In this document: positions 25,899-33,757 of the stretch, piece after piece
How the letters are laid out: each line of letters opens with the position of its first letter
Numbering within the stretch: the stretch's first letter is position 1
Assembly: GCA_963812945.1 (NCBI GenBank)
Contig: CAWEXD010000008.1
Location: forward strand, 2,232,001-2,296,000
Direction of reading: 5' to 3'
Origin: DASRDR01 sp963812945 [NCBI: uncultured Candidatus Rokubacteria bacterium]
GTDB lineage: Bacteria; Methylomirabilota; Methylomirabilia; Rokubacteriales
DNA length: 64,000 nucleotides
Position numbers and translations under genes: made by a program
Notes under the pieces: generated by a model
Database searches by the model: none
What the model was told of the DNA's origin: nothing
What the model saw: only the letters and a program-made list of their open reading frames with translations

Positions 25899-26947
25899 GC
25901 GCCGGCCTCCGCGGCCGTCCTCGCCCCGAGCTCCCTCCGCACGAGGGCCGCGCCCTGTCCGAGCGCCCGGAGCTTGCCGTGCGCGACGGCCCGCGGGAGC
26001 GGCGCCATGCCGCAGTTCGTGCACGGCAGGAGCCGGGCCGCCGGAACGTGCTCGAGCACCTGGCGGATCGTGGCGGCGACCTCCTCGGGGGTCTCGACGC
26101 GATGGCTCGCGACGTCGACGACCCCCGCCAGAACGTCCTTGCCGCCGAGGAGGCGGAGCAGCTCGAGCGGCACCCGCGAGGCGGCGCACTCGAGGGAGAC
26201 CTGGCCGATCCGGCTCCGCGCCAAGAGCGGGAACGTCCGCTCGTACTGGCGCCACTCGCGGCCGAGGCTGGCCTTCCAGTCGACGTTGGCCTTGATCCCG
26301 TAGCCATAGCAGATGTGGACGGCCGTATCGCACTGGAGGCCCTCGATCGCGCGCTCGAGCGCCGCAATTCCCCATGCCGCGATGTCCGGCAGGTAGGCGT
26401 CGACGTTGAACGCCGGCTCGTCGAGCTGGATCGTGTCGACTCCAAGCGCCGCCAGCTCTCGCGCCTCGGCGTTGAGGGCGGCCGCCACGTCGAGAGCGAG
26501 GCGCGCCCGGTCCCCGTAGTGGGCGTCGGCCACGGTGTCGACGATGGTCATCGGCCCGGGCAGCGTCCACTTCAGCCGGCGCGTGGTGCTCGCTCGCGCG
26601 AACGCCGCCTCCTCGGCGTGGACGGACGCCGGCCGCCGCACCGGGCCCACGACGGTCGGCACCTCGGCGACGTAGCGGTCCCCTCGGATGCCGATGCGAG
26701 TGCGGCGGGCGGGATCGACGCCCTCGAGACGCTCGACGAAGGCGTGCACGAAATGACGGCGCGCCTGCTCCCCGTCGGTCACGACGTCGATCCCCGCCTG
26801 CTCCTGCTCGCGCAGTGCGAGCAGCACCGCGTCCCGCTGCCCCTCGAGGAGGGTCTCGGACGGCAGACGCCAGGGCGCCCACAGGGTTTCCGGAGTGGCC
26901 AGCCACGACGGCTTGGGCAGGCTCCCCGCGATGGTCGTCGCCAGCAC
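25895..26947 (-). CDS. MetE-like cobalamin-independent methionine synthase family protein
   Basis: A 350-residue protein equivalent to the catalytic C-terminal half of MetE. Probable zinc ligands: His and Cys in VHICYGYG (near 212), Glu in VSLECAAS and Cys in LPCTNCGMAPL (near 308). The N-terminal MetE half is absent, as in the short core-MetE proteins that take methyl groups from donors other than polyglutamylated methyl-folate. LPGPMTIVDT, VDTIQLDEPAF and the TIM-barrel layout agree. It is coupled to the formamidase-like gene. Methyl donor and acceptor uncertain. Confidence 0.88.
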   Translation of the reverse strand: MLATTIAGSLPKPSWLATPETLWAPWRLPSETLLEGQRDAVLLALREQEQAGIDVVTDGEQARRHFVHAFVERLEGVDPARRTRIGIRGDRYVAEVPTVVGPVRRPASVHAEEAAFARASTTRRLKWTLPGPMTIVDTVADAHYGDRARLALDVAAALNAEARELAALGVDTIQLDEPAFNVDAYLPDIAAWGIAALERAIEGLQCDTAVHICYGYGIKANVDWKASLGREWRQYERTFPLLARSRIGQVSLECAASRVPLELLRLLGGKDVLAGVVDVASHRVETPEEVAATIRQVLEHVPAARLLPCTNCGMAPLPRAVAHGKLRALGQGAALVRRELGARTAAEAGA

Positions 26948-26954
26948 GCGCGCC

Positions 26955-28301
26955 CTACCTCACCCACCGGGCGAAGATGCGGCGCATCTCCACCTCGGCA
27001 GCCCGCACCGAGGCCTCGGCGCCCATGTCCCCGCGCGCGGCGCGCGCGAACATGGCGGGGATGACACCGCGCTGCACCGTCTCGTCGACCGCGGGCGTGA
27101 CGTATCCGGGATGGCCGGGACAGGCTGTCCAGCGGTCGGCTCCGCCCAGAAGCGCGTAGCGGTCCAGGGATGCCTCGGCGCCGGACTTCCTCGCCGGGCT
27201 CGTCTTCCCCGTGAGCTTCTTGGCAAGGTCCGGCACGGCGCGGGGAAAACAGGGCAGGTTGTAGAACTCGCTGGCCCGGAATCCCGCCTCGCCGGCCGCC
27301 ACCAGGTCGACCAGGAACTTCCTCGCGAGGTCCGCCTTGTCCGAGAATTTCCACACGACGTAGCAGTGCAGCACGTGCGTGCCGGTCAGCCGTCCGCTCG
27401 GCCCCGCCGCGGGCGGCGCCAGGACGACCTTCCGCGCCAGCTCCGGATTGTTCTTCTCCATGCTCCGGATCGCGGAGATCCCGTTCTCGATGATCGACGC
27501 ACGGCCCCAGAGGAAGACGCGGTTGTTGGAGGAAGCGTCCCACATGAACACGTCGGACGACATCGACTCCCGGTAGATGGTCGCCATCAGCTTGACGGCT
27601 TCGACCGTCGCCGGCGAATTGATGGTCACCTGGCCGGCTTCGTCCTGCTCGGTGGCGCCGAAGGCCCAGAGGAGACCCCGGAGCATCATGTTGCTGTCGT
27701 GCTCCGGCGAGAGCCCGAAGCCGGCGGTGATCCCGCGCTTCTCGCGGATCTTCCGCGCACCGTCCCGGACCAGCTCCCACGTGTCCGGCTTCACTCCGGT
27801 CTCCGCCCACAGGTCGCTGCGGTAGTGGAGCGGCGCGGCCGCCCAGCTCTCGGGAACAGCGAAGTACTGCTTGCTCCGTGGGTTGAACGTGCCGCGGTGG
27901 GCGAAGTCCAGAGGGCGCCCGAACCGGCGCTCGCATTCGGTCACGACGTCGGTCAGGGGCGTCACGTGCGCCTCGTACGAGGCCGGGGGGTCGAGAAAGC
28001 CGAAGAGGTCGTGCCCCTGCTGGGTCGCGATCGCGGCGTCGGCCCGCGGGCGCAGCTCGGCGACCGAGAGGTGGTCGATTTCGACCGCGACGCCGTTTCG
28101 CTCGCCCCATTCGGGGGCAAACTTCTTGTCGAGCCACTCGTCGTAGCCCGGGACGAAGTGCGCCCACTGCGCGATCCGCAGGACGCGCGACGCGGCGTGT
28201 GCGCGCCGTCTGACGGCGAAGGGGGCGAGCCCGCCGGCCGCGATCGCGGTCGCCGCGCCGGTCAGGAGCGTGCGCCTGCTTGGACCCGGGGAACGCGGCA
28301 C
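26955..28301 (-). CDS. Tat-exported extracellular solute-binding protein
   Basis: A 448-residue family 1 periplasmic binding protein. The N-terminus has twin arginines (PSRRTLLTGAA) and a hydrophobic stretch, with cleavage after AHA near residue 36, so Tat export of a folded protein is likely. The core has the features of sugar/spermidine-type binding proteins, such as the helix QGHDLFGFLDPP and the domain crossover near FLWGRASIIENG. GTG start has AAGGAG 7 bases upstream. No ABC permease or ATPase gene lies near it, so it is an orphan component here. Ligand unknown. Confidence 0.88.
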   Translation of the reverse strand: MPRSPGPSRRTLLTGAATAIAAGGLAPFAVRRRAHAASRVLRIAQWAHFVPGYDEWLDKKFAPEWGERNGVAVEIDHLSVAELRPRADAAIATQQGHDLFGFLDPPASYEAHVTPLTDVVTECERRFGRPLDFAHRGTFNPRSKQYFAVPESWAAAPLHYRSDLWAETGVKPDTWELVRDGARKIREKRGITAGFGLSPEHDSNMMLRGLLWAFGATEQDEAGQVTINSPATVEAVKLMATIYRESMSSDVFMWDASSNNRVFLWGRASIIENGISAIRSMEKNNPELARKVVLAPPAAGPSGRLTGTHVLHCYVVWKFSDKADLARKFLVDLVAAGEAGFRASEFYNLPCFPRAVPDLAKKLTGKTSPARKSGAEASLDRYALLGGADRWTACPGHPGYVTPAVDETVQRGVIPAMFARAARGDMGAEASVRAAEVEMRRIFARWVR

Positions 28302-28340
28302 CGTCGGTCTCCTTCTGTCGCTGGCCGTCGAATGCGCGGG

Positions 28341-28370
28341 TATTTAGCCCTCGGGGACCGCGCCTGTCAA
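28341..28370 (-). promoter_or_regulatory. Promoter of the solute-binding-protein gene
   Basis: On the minus strand: -35 TTGACA (28365-28370, perfect), an 18-base spacer, and -10 TAAATA (28341-28346). The predicted start near 28334 leaves a 33-base leader containing AAGGAG before the GTG at 28301. Confidence 0.65.
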
Positions 28371-28413
28371 GGCGAAGCGCGGCGGGCGCCGTCCCACGGG
28401 CCGCGAGAGACGC

Positions 28414-28887
28414 TCAGGGCTCGACGTCCAGGGCGAGCCCCGTCGTGATCTCGACGGCGCCGCGCAGCGTCCGCGCCACCGGGCAGTGGCCCTGGTGGGC
28501 GCCGTGGGCCCGCTCGGCTGCCTCCCGCTGCTCCGCGTGCAGCTTGAGGTGATAGCGAACGTGGATCCGCTTGATCACGAGAACCCGGTCCTCCGTCTCG
28601 ACCTCGCCGGTCGCCTCGGACCAGAGCCGCCCCTCGCCGGCCGGAATCCCGCGCGCCTCCAGCGCGCCACCCAGGGTGCCGGTGAGTCAGCCGGCGGCCG
28701 CCGCGACGACGTAGTCGAGGGTCGTCGCGTGCGCCTCCCGCCCCTCCATGTTGACCCCGTAGTGCTTCGCGACCGCCCCGTGGACGCCGAACAGCACGGG
28801 CTCGGCTTCCTCGGGCAGGTGCGCCCGGCGGAGCGGGCCCTTGACGCGCTCGATGCGGACCTTCGACACGTAGGCGACGTCACTCAC
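28414..28887 (-). CDS. OsmC-family protein, probable selenoprotein with in-frame TGA (Sec67)
   Basis: Read through one TGA (28687-28689), this frame gives 157 residues of a complete OsmC-family peroxidase-like protein. The TGA falls exactly where the family has its peroxidatic cysteine: TLDYVVAAAAG, then TGA, then LTGTLGGALEARG. The second, resolving cysteine is kept as HCPVARTLRG near residue 134, and the C-terminal strands end TTGLALDVEP. Stopping at TGA would leave a 66-residue fragment without the active site. GTG start with GGAGGAA upstream. It lies 13 bases after the Na+/H+ antiporter gene on the same strand. A SECIS-like hairpin follows the TGA. OsmC-like selenoproteins are known in environmental bacteria. 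A TGC-to-TGA error or a real nonsense mutation cannot be excluded. Confidence 0.75.
28648..28676 (-). promoter_or_regulatory. SECIS-like hairpin downstream of the in-frame TGA
   Basis: In the mRNA, a 6-base GCGCGC stem with the 5-base loop UGGAG starts 20 bases after the UGA (28651-28667). A lower CCC/GGG stem extends it, with a 5' internal bulge UGGGUG containing U. The loop begins 26 bases after UGA and has G at its second position, both within the pattern described for bacterial SECIS elements. All of it is inside the coding region, as expected for bacteria. Confidence 0.5.
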
Positions 28888-28900
28888 GGCGCGTTCCTCC

Positions 28901-30532
28901 TCACCGGCCTCCAGGACCGGCCGCTGACTGGTCCACCGCCGACACCGCTTCTCCGAGCCCGATCCGGATGGCCTCCACGTCGAGCTCGTGCTCGAGCCGA
29001 TGCAGCACCTCGTCGCCGATCGCCCCCTCGTCCCGCAACCGGATCAGGACCCGCCGCTCGGCCGACAGGGTCTCGTGCCGGAGCCGCCGCTGGGCCGCCG
29101 CCGTCTGGGCCGAGCACGCCGCGTCCCCCAGGTCCGAGAAGCGCCGTACGCGCTGGAGATAGTGGGCTCGCATCCGGTCGATCTGCTCAGGCTGGACCCA
29201 CTCCTCGCGCGCGAGCAGCTCCACCTGGTCGAGGGCTGCCCGCGCGGCGCGCTCCCGCGCGAGGGTCTCCTCCCGCTCCAGCACATCGTCGTCGCCGAAG
29301 TCGAGACGCCGGATGAGGGGGCCGAGGGACAACCCCTGCAAGACAAGAGTGACGAGGATGACGACGAAGGTCAGAACGATGATCTCGTCCCGGAACGGGA
29401 GCGGCGCCCCCCCGGCCGTCGTCAGCGGCAGGGCCAGGGCGGCGGCCAGGGAGACGATGCCTCGCATCCCGGTCCAGCCGATGAGGAAGATGGCGGACCA
29501 CGGCGGCATCGGGTCCCGCGCCCGGAGGCTCGGGCTCAAGGCTCTCGGCAGGTAGGCTGCGATCGGAACCCAGATCAGGCGAACCACGATGGCCGTTGCG
29601 CTCACCACCGCGCCCTGCCAGAGCAAAGTCGCCAGCTCGGGAGTGGGGATCGACTGTCGCAGGGCGGCGAGCTGCAGGCCGATGAGGATGAAGACGACAC
29701 CGTTCAGCACGAAGACCAGCAGGTCCCACACCGCCCGCGCCTGGATGCGCGTCACGGGGGCGACGATGGCGCTGAAGTGCTGGCGGACGTAGAGGCCGCC
29801 GGTCACGCAGGCGAGAACCGCCGACGCGTGGAACTGCTCGGCGACGACCCACGCCACGTAGGGAGCCAGCAAGGTGACGGCGATGGCGCTGAAGCTCTCG
29901 TCGGTGAGGCGGAGCGCGTGGCGCGTCGCGACGCCCACGGCAAGCCCGATGGCGACACCGGCCACCCCGCTCAGCGCGAACTCGCCGAGACCTTTCCACA
30001 CGACGAAGGACCCGCCGATCATGACGGCCACGGCGGAGCGATACAAGACGAGGGCGGAGGCGTCGTTGACGAGACTCTCGCCCTCTAGCACCGTGATCAC
30101 GCGCCGAGGGATCGCCAAGCGCCGAGCGATGGCCGTGGCCGCGACGGCGTCCGGCGGTGAGACGATGGCGCCGAGCGCGAGCGCCGCCGGCCATGGCAGG
30201 CCGGGCACGATCAGCCGCGCCGCGGCGGCCACGGCCGCCGTGGTGGCGAGCACGAGCCCGATCGCCAGCAGCGAGATGGGCCGGAGATTCTGCCGGAACT
30301 CGCGCAGCGACGTGAAGTACGCCGCCGCCCACAGGACCGGCGGCAGGAAGACGAGGAAGACCAGGTCAGGATGAAGGCGCACCGGCGGCAACCCGGGGAT
30401 CATCGCGATCACGAGACCCCCGATCACCAGCAGGATCGGGTACGGGACCAGCAGTCTCCGGGCGACGGTCGTGAGCGCGAGGACCGCCGCCAGCAGGACG
30501 ATGCCGGTCTCGACCAGGTGCAGCATCGTCAT
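28901..30532 (-). CDS. Na+/H+ antiporter, CPA1 (NhaP-like) family
   Basis: A 543-residue protein with about 12 hydrophobic helices in its first 410 residues. The ion-binding signatures are ALGAIVSPPDAVAATAI (paired Asp on the core helix) and VLEGESLVNDASALVL. The last 130 residues are a cytoplasmic, charged, helical domain (QVELLAREEWVQPEQ) that may sense pH or regulate transport. It exchanges sodium or potassium for protons in the inner membrane. Second gene of a minus-strand operon: hotdog dehydratase, antiporter, OsmC protein, with gaps of 18 and 13 bases. Confidence 0.93.
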   Translation of the reverse strand: MTMLHLVETGIVLLAAVLALTTVARRLLVPYPILLVIGGLVIAMIPGLPPVRLHPDLVFLVFLPPVLWAAAYFTSLREFRQNLRPISLLAIGLVLATTAAVAAAARLIVPGLPWPAALALGAIVSPPDAVAATAIARRLAIPRRVITVLEGESLVNDASALVLYRSAVAVMIGGSFVVWKGLGEFALSGVAGVAIGLAVGVATRHALRLTDESFSAIAVTLLAPYVAWVVAEQFHASAVLACVTGGLYVRQHFSAIVAPVTRIQARAVWDLLVFVLNGVVFILIGLQLAALRQSIPTPELATLLWQGAVVSATAIVVRLIWVPIAAYLPRALSPSLRARDPMPPWSAIFLIGWTGMRGIVSLAAALALPLTTAGGAPLPFRDEIIVLTFVVILVTLVLQGLSLGPLIRRLDFGDDDVLEREETLARERAARAALDQVELLAREEWVQPEQIDRMRAHYLQRVRRFSDLGDAACSAQTAAAQRRLRHETLSAERRVLIRLRDEGAIGDEVLHRLEHELDVEAIRIGLGEAVSAVDQSAAGPGGR

Positions 30533-30550
30533 CTGACCTTCACGTGGCCG

Positions 30551-31402
30551 TCACGCGCCGCCTTCCAGGCGGTAGATGGCCGTGTGGCGGATGACGGCGA
30601 CCGGCCGCGCGGCGTTCGCGACGACCAGGAGATCGAGGTCGACCCAGCCGCGTCCCTTCCGCTCGTAGATGCGCGCCACGCGGCCCCGCGTCTCGAGGCG
30701 ATCTCCCGCCCCCGCCACGGCACAGTGCGACACGTCGCTCGAAGCGTGGATCCAGGGCCCGAGCCTGAGGTTCTCCGAGAGCGCCCGGTTCGCCTGGCGA
30801 AGGAGGAGGCCCGGGTGCGCGACGCCATCCGGCGCGCGAAACGCCGGCGAGGGATCGTCCAGATCCTCCGCGGCCTTGGCGAGCGTGGCCGCATCCAGGG
30901 CCAGTGCCGGCGTGCCCAGGGGGCCGAGAGCCGCGAGCGTGCCCTCCGTGGCGTCGGGCGGCGACTCCGGCAGCGGCGCCGCCGGATACCCTCGGAGGTC
31001 CGGCGCCACGATCGGTCCGCCCCACGCCAGGCCGGCGAGCATGGTCGCGGCGACCTCGCCGCCGCGCGCCCGCGCCTCGAGCTCGGCCACGGCCTCGCCG
31101 GCCACCGGGTTCGCCGACCGGGCCACGACCCGCCCGCCGAGCGTCAGCTCGTCCCCGTCGTAGACCGGCCGGAGAAAGCGGACCGTCGCGGTCCCGCGCC
31201 GGAGCCAGTCGAGCCCCCACGCCGTCACGGCGAGCCGCGCGAGGTACCCGTAGATGGTCACCCCGGCGACGAGGGCGCCCGCGTACCCGAGCCGACGCGC
31301 CGTCTGGTCGTCGTGGATGCGGTTGGCCGCGTCACGGTAGAGATTCCGCGCGAGCACTCGGCGCTCGGGCAGGAGCGTGCCGGGCGTAGTCTCGCGAGAC
31401 AT
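30551..31402 (-). CDS. Hotdog-fold acyl-CoA dehydratase-like protein (MaoC/FAS1-DH type)
   Basis: A 283-residue double-hotdog protein. The first half holds the conserved RDAANRIHDDQTARRLGYAG region, resembling the N-terminal MaoC-like dehydratase domain, followed by GTATVRFLRPVYDGDEL. The second half has SSDVSHCAVAGAGDRLETRG and the strand WVDLDLLVVANAARPVAVIRHTAIY. Members hydrate or dehydrate acyl-CoAs such as mesaconyl-CoA. ATG at 31402 follows GGAG; the in-frame ATG at 31453 lies inside the promoter -35. First gene of its operon. Substrate unknown. Confidence 0.8.
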   Translation of the reverse strand: MSRETTPGTLLPERRVLARNLYRDAANRIHDDQTARRLGYAGALVAGVTIYGYLARLAVTAWGLDWLRRGTATVRFLRPVYDGDELTLGGRVVARSANPVAGEAVAELEARARGGEVAATMLAGLAWGGPIVAPDLRGYPAAPLPESPPDATEGTLAALGPLGTPALALDAATLAKAAEDLDDPSPAFRAPDGVAHPGLLLRQANRALSENLRLGPWIHASSDVSHCAVAGAGDRLETRGRVARIYERKGRGWVDLDLLVVANAARPVAVIRHTAIYRLEGGA

Positions 31403-31424
31403 CGCTCCGTCCGTCACGAGTGGG

Positions 31425-31453
31425 ACCTTATGTCCGCCGGGGAACGGTGTCAA
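31425..31453 (-). promoter_or_regulatory. Promoter of the hotdog/antiporter/OsmC operon
   Basis: On the minus strand: perfect -35 TTGACA (31448-31453), a 17-base spacer, and -10 TAAGGT (31425-31430). The leader of about 16 bases carries GGACGGAG before the ATG at 31402. Divergent from the promoter at 31468-31497. Confidence 0.7.
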
Positions 31454-31467
31454 CGAACGCCGGCTCC

Positions 31468-31497
31468 TTGACCCTCTCCGGGACCGCGGGCTAAGGT
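31468..31497 (+). promoter_or_regulatory. Promoter of the sugar-acid kinase operon (leaderless type)
   Basis: -35 TTGACC (31468-31473), an 18-base spacer, and -10 TAAGGT (31492-31497), the same -10 sequence as the divergent promoter. The ATG at 31504 begins 6 bases after the -10, so the transcript probably starts at the start codon. No ribosome-binding site fits. Confidence 0.55.
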
Positions 31498-31503
31498 GAC
31501 GCC

Positions 31504-32646
31504 ATGCTGCTGGGGATCCAGGCGGACGATCTCACCGGCGCGTGCGACACGGGCGCGCCGTTCGCCGCGCGCGGGCTCGAGACCTTGGTCGTCGTGCAGG
31601 ACGTGGACGGGCCGCCCGCCCTGCCGCGCGAGACGCCCACAGTCCTCGTCGTCGACACGGAGAGCCGTGCCGCGACGGCCGAGGAGGCCCGCGCGCGGGC
31701 GCGCGCCGCCGGAAGCGCGCTCAAGGCCGGGTCGCCCCGCATCCTCTACAAGAAGGTGGACTCGACGCTTCGGGGGCACGTCGCCGCCGAGCTCGACGGG
31801 ATGCTGGACGGCTCGGGCCTCGCCGTGGCGATTCTCGCGCCCGCCTTCCCCGGCCAGCGCCGCACGGTCGTGGACGGATGTCTCCGCGTCGACGGCCAGC
31901 CCGCAGGCGAGACGGCGATCGCGCGCGACCCTGCGTTCCCGCCGACCGGCGCGAGCGTCCTCGCACTCTCCGCCGCCGGGGGAGTCGCGCCCGTCACGTC
32001 TCTGCCCCTCCCGACGGTGCGGCATGGGCCGGACGAGGTGGCGCGGCGACTCCATCGGTTCGTCGGAACGGGGGGGCGCGTGCTGGTCGCGGACGCCGAG
32101 ACCGACGCCGATCTCTCGGTTCTCGCGGTCGCGAGCCTCGACGGGCCCGTGCTCCTGACCGGGTCCGCGGGCCTCGCCGTCGCGCTCGCCGCGCGGCTTG
32201 CCGCAGGGTCCCGAGAGCGCGAGGCTCCGCCTCTCCAGCTGCGGCGCCCGATGCTCGTGGTCGCCGGCAGCGCGCACCCGGCGACGCGCGCCCAGATCGG
32301 GCGGCTCGGTCGTCGCCCGGACCTGACCGTCCTGGCGCCGCCCGCGAGCGAGGGCGCCGACGATCCGGCGCGGCGCCCCGAGACGGCGGCCCGCCTGGCG
32401 GAGTCCGCGCGCGCCAGGGTCGAGCGCTCGCGACCGGGCACGCTCCTCCTGACCGGCGGCGAGACGGCGATCGCGGTGCTCAGAGCGCTCGGCGCAGGTG
32501 GGCTCCGTCTCGCCGGGGAAATCGAGCCCGGCATTGCGCTCGGAGCTCTCGTGGGCGGGCCGTTCGACGGTCTGGTACTCGTCACCAAGGCGGGCGGCTT
32601 CGGGGACGCGGAGACGCTGGTCCGCGTCTGGGAGGCCTCTCGATGA
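31504..32646 (+). CDS. Four-carbon acid sugar kinase family protein (DUF1537)
   Basis: A 380-residue kinase of the OtnK/DtnK family, which phosphorylates D-threonate, D-erythronate or related sugar acids. The N-terminal domain begins LLGIQADDLTGACDTG (family start motif), includes LYKKVDSTLRGHV, and the C-terminal nucleotide domain has LLLTGGETAIAVLRALG and the final LVTKAGGFGDAETL. It overlaps the pdxA-like gene by 4 bases (ATGA). Kinase plus PdxA-type dehydrogenase is the known D-threonate route to dihydroxyacetone phosphate, so this pair probably degrades a sugar acid. Confidence 0.9.
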   Translation: MLLGIQADDLTGACDTGAPFAARGLETLVVVQDVDGPPALPRETPTVLVVDTESRAATAEEARARARAAGSALKAGSPRILYKKVDSTLRGHVAAELDGMLDGSGLAVAILAPAFPGQRRTVVDGCLRVDGQPAGETAIARDPAFPPTGASVLALSAAGGVAPVTSLPLPTVRHGPDEVARRLHRFVGTGGRVLVADAETDADLSVLAVASLDGPVLLTGSAGLAVALAARLAAGSREREAPPLQLRRPMLVVAGSAHPATRAQIGRLGRRPDLTVLAPPASEGADDPARRPETAARLAESARARVERSRPGTLLLTGGETAIAVLRALGAGGLRLAGEIEPGIALGALVGGPFDGLVLVTKAGGFGDAETLVRVWEASR

Positions 32647-33701
32647 TCCGCCCCGTCCTCGGGATCACGATGGGGGACCCCGCCGGCGTCGGCCCCGAGA
32701 TCGCGGCCAAGGCGCTGGGCGAGAAGGACGTGCGCGCGCAGGCCCGGCCGTTCGTCATCGGCGACGCCCGGGCCATGGAGGCCGCGGCGCGGGCCAGCCG
32801 CCTTCCGCTCCAGGTTCGCCCGATCGCCGGGATCGACGAGGCGACCTTCGCCCCGGACCGCATCGAGGTGCTGGACCTCGCGAACGCCGACCCCACGGCC
32901 TTCGCCGTCGGTCGCGTGAGCGCCGTCTGCGGCCGCGCGGCCTACGAGTACATCGAGCGCGGCGTCCGGCTGGCCCAGGCCGGCGCGATCGCCGGCATCG
33001 TCACCGGCCCCATCAACAAGGAAGCGCTGGCGGCGGCGGGCGTCCGGCACTCGGGGCACACCGAGATCCTGGCCGAGCTCACCGGCACCAAGGCCTACGC
33101 CATGCTGCTCATGGGCAAGGAGCTCCGCGTCATCCACGTCACGACCCACGTGGCCCTCCGCCGCGTCCCCGAGCTGGTCACCCGCGAGCGCGTCGCGCGG
33201 ACGATCCGCCTCGGTGACCGGGCGATGCGGGATCTCGGGATCGCCCGCCCGCGCCTGGCGGTGTGCGGGCTGAATCCTCACGCCGGCGAGGGCGGGCTGT
33301 TCGGCGACGAGGAGCAGGTCGCCATCGGGCCGGCGATCGCCGACGCGCGCGCCGAGGGGATCGACGCCACCGGCCCCTACCCCGCCGACACCCTCATGAG
33401 CCGGGCGGCCGGGGGCGAGTTCGACTGCGTCGTCGCCATGTTCCACGATCAGGGCCACACCCCGGTCAAGGCGCTGGGCTTCCGCTACGACGATGCGAAG
33501 AAGGCCTGGACCGGGCTCTCCGGCGTCAACGTGACCGTCGGGCTCCCGATCCTGCGGGTCTCCGTCGACCACGGCACGGCGTTCGACCGAGCCGGCACCG
33601 GGACGGCGAACCCCGAGAGCATGGTGGAGGCGATCCTCGTCGCCGCCGAGATGGCGCGAAGCCGCGGGGGCCGCAGCCCCCAGGGTCCCAAGGGGACATG
33701 A
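32643..33701 (+). CDS. pdxA: PdxA-family 4-hydroxythreonine-4-phosphate (or 4-phospho-D-threonate) dehydrogenase
   Basis: A 352-residue NAD-dependent, metal-requiring decarboxylating dehydrogenase. Signatures: LGITMGDPAGVGPEI at the start, IVTGPINKEALAAAG, HSGHTEILAELTG, the CGLNPHAGEGGLFG segment, and VAMFHDQGHTPVK with metal-binding His and Asp. In the kinase context it is more likely the PdxA2 type, oxidising a phosphorylated sugar acid, than the vitamin B6 enzyme. ATG overlaps the kinase stop. A 6-base GGGGGC/GCCCCC hairpin falls within its last codons (33666-33681), possibly weakening downstream transcription. Confidence 0.88.
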   Translation: MIRPVLGITMGDPAGVGPEIAAKALGEKDVRAQARPFVIGDARAMEAAARASRLPLQVRPIAGIDEATFAPDRIEVLDLANADPTAFAVGRVSAVCGRAAYEYIERGVRLAQAGAIAGIVTGPINKEALAAAGVRHSGHTEILAELTGTKAYAMLLMGKELRVIHVTTHVALRRVPELVTRERVARTIRLGDRAMRDLGIARPRLAVCGLNPHAGEGGLFGDEEQVAIGPAIADARAEGIDATGPYPADTLMSRAAGGEFDCVVAMFHDQGHTPVKALGFRYDDAKKAWTGLSGVNVTVGLPILRVSVDHGTAFDRAGTGTANPESMVEAILVAAEMARSRGGRSPQGPKGT

Positions 33702-33757
33702 TCGTGCCGGGCCGGCGCCAGCGACGCGGCGCCGCCGCGCCCCACGACAGCTGACCG

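Noticed and set aside
28575-28883. A 102-codon minus-strand frame overlapping the OsmC gene in another phase
   Set aside because: Ser/Arg/Thr-rich shadow; the OsmC frame carries conserved residues on both sides of the TGA.
33666-33681. GGGGGC/GCCCCC hairpin as terminator of the pdxA-like gene
   Set aside because: Only 6 base pairs, inside the coding region and without a T-run, with a same-strand gene starting 77 bases on. Not listed as a terminator.
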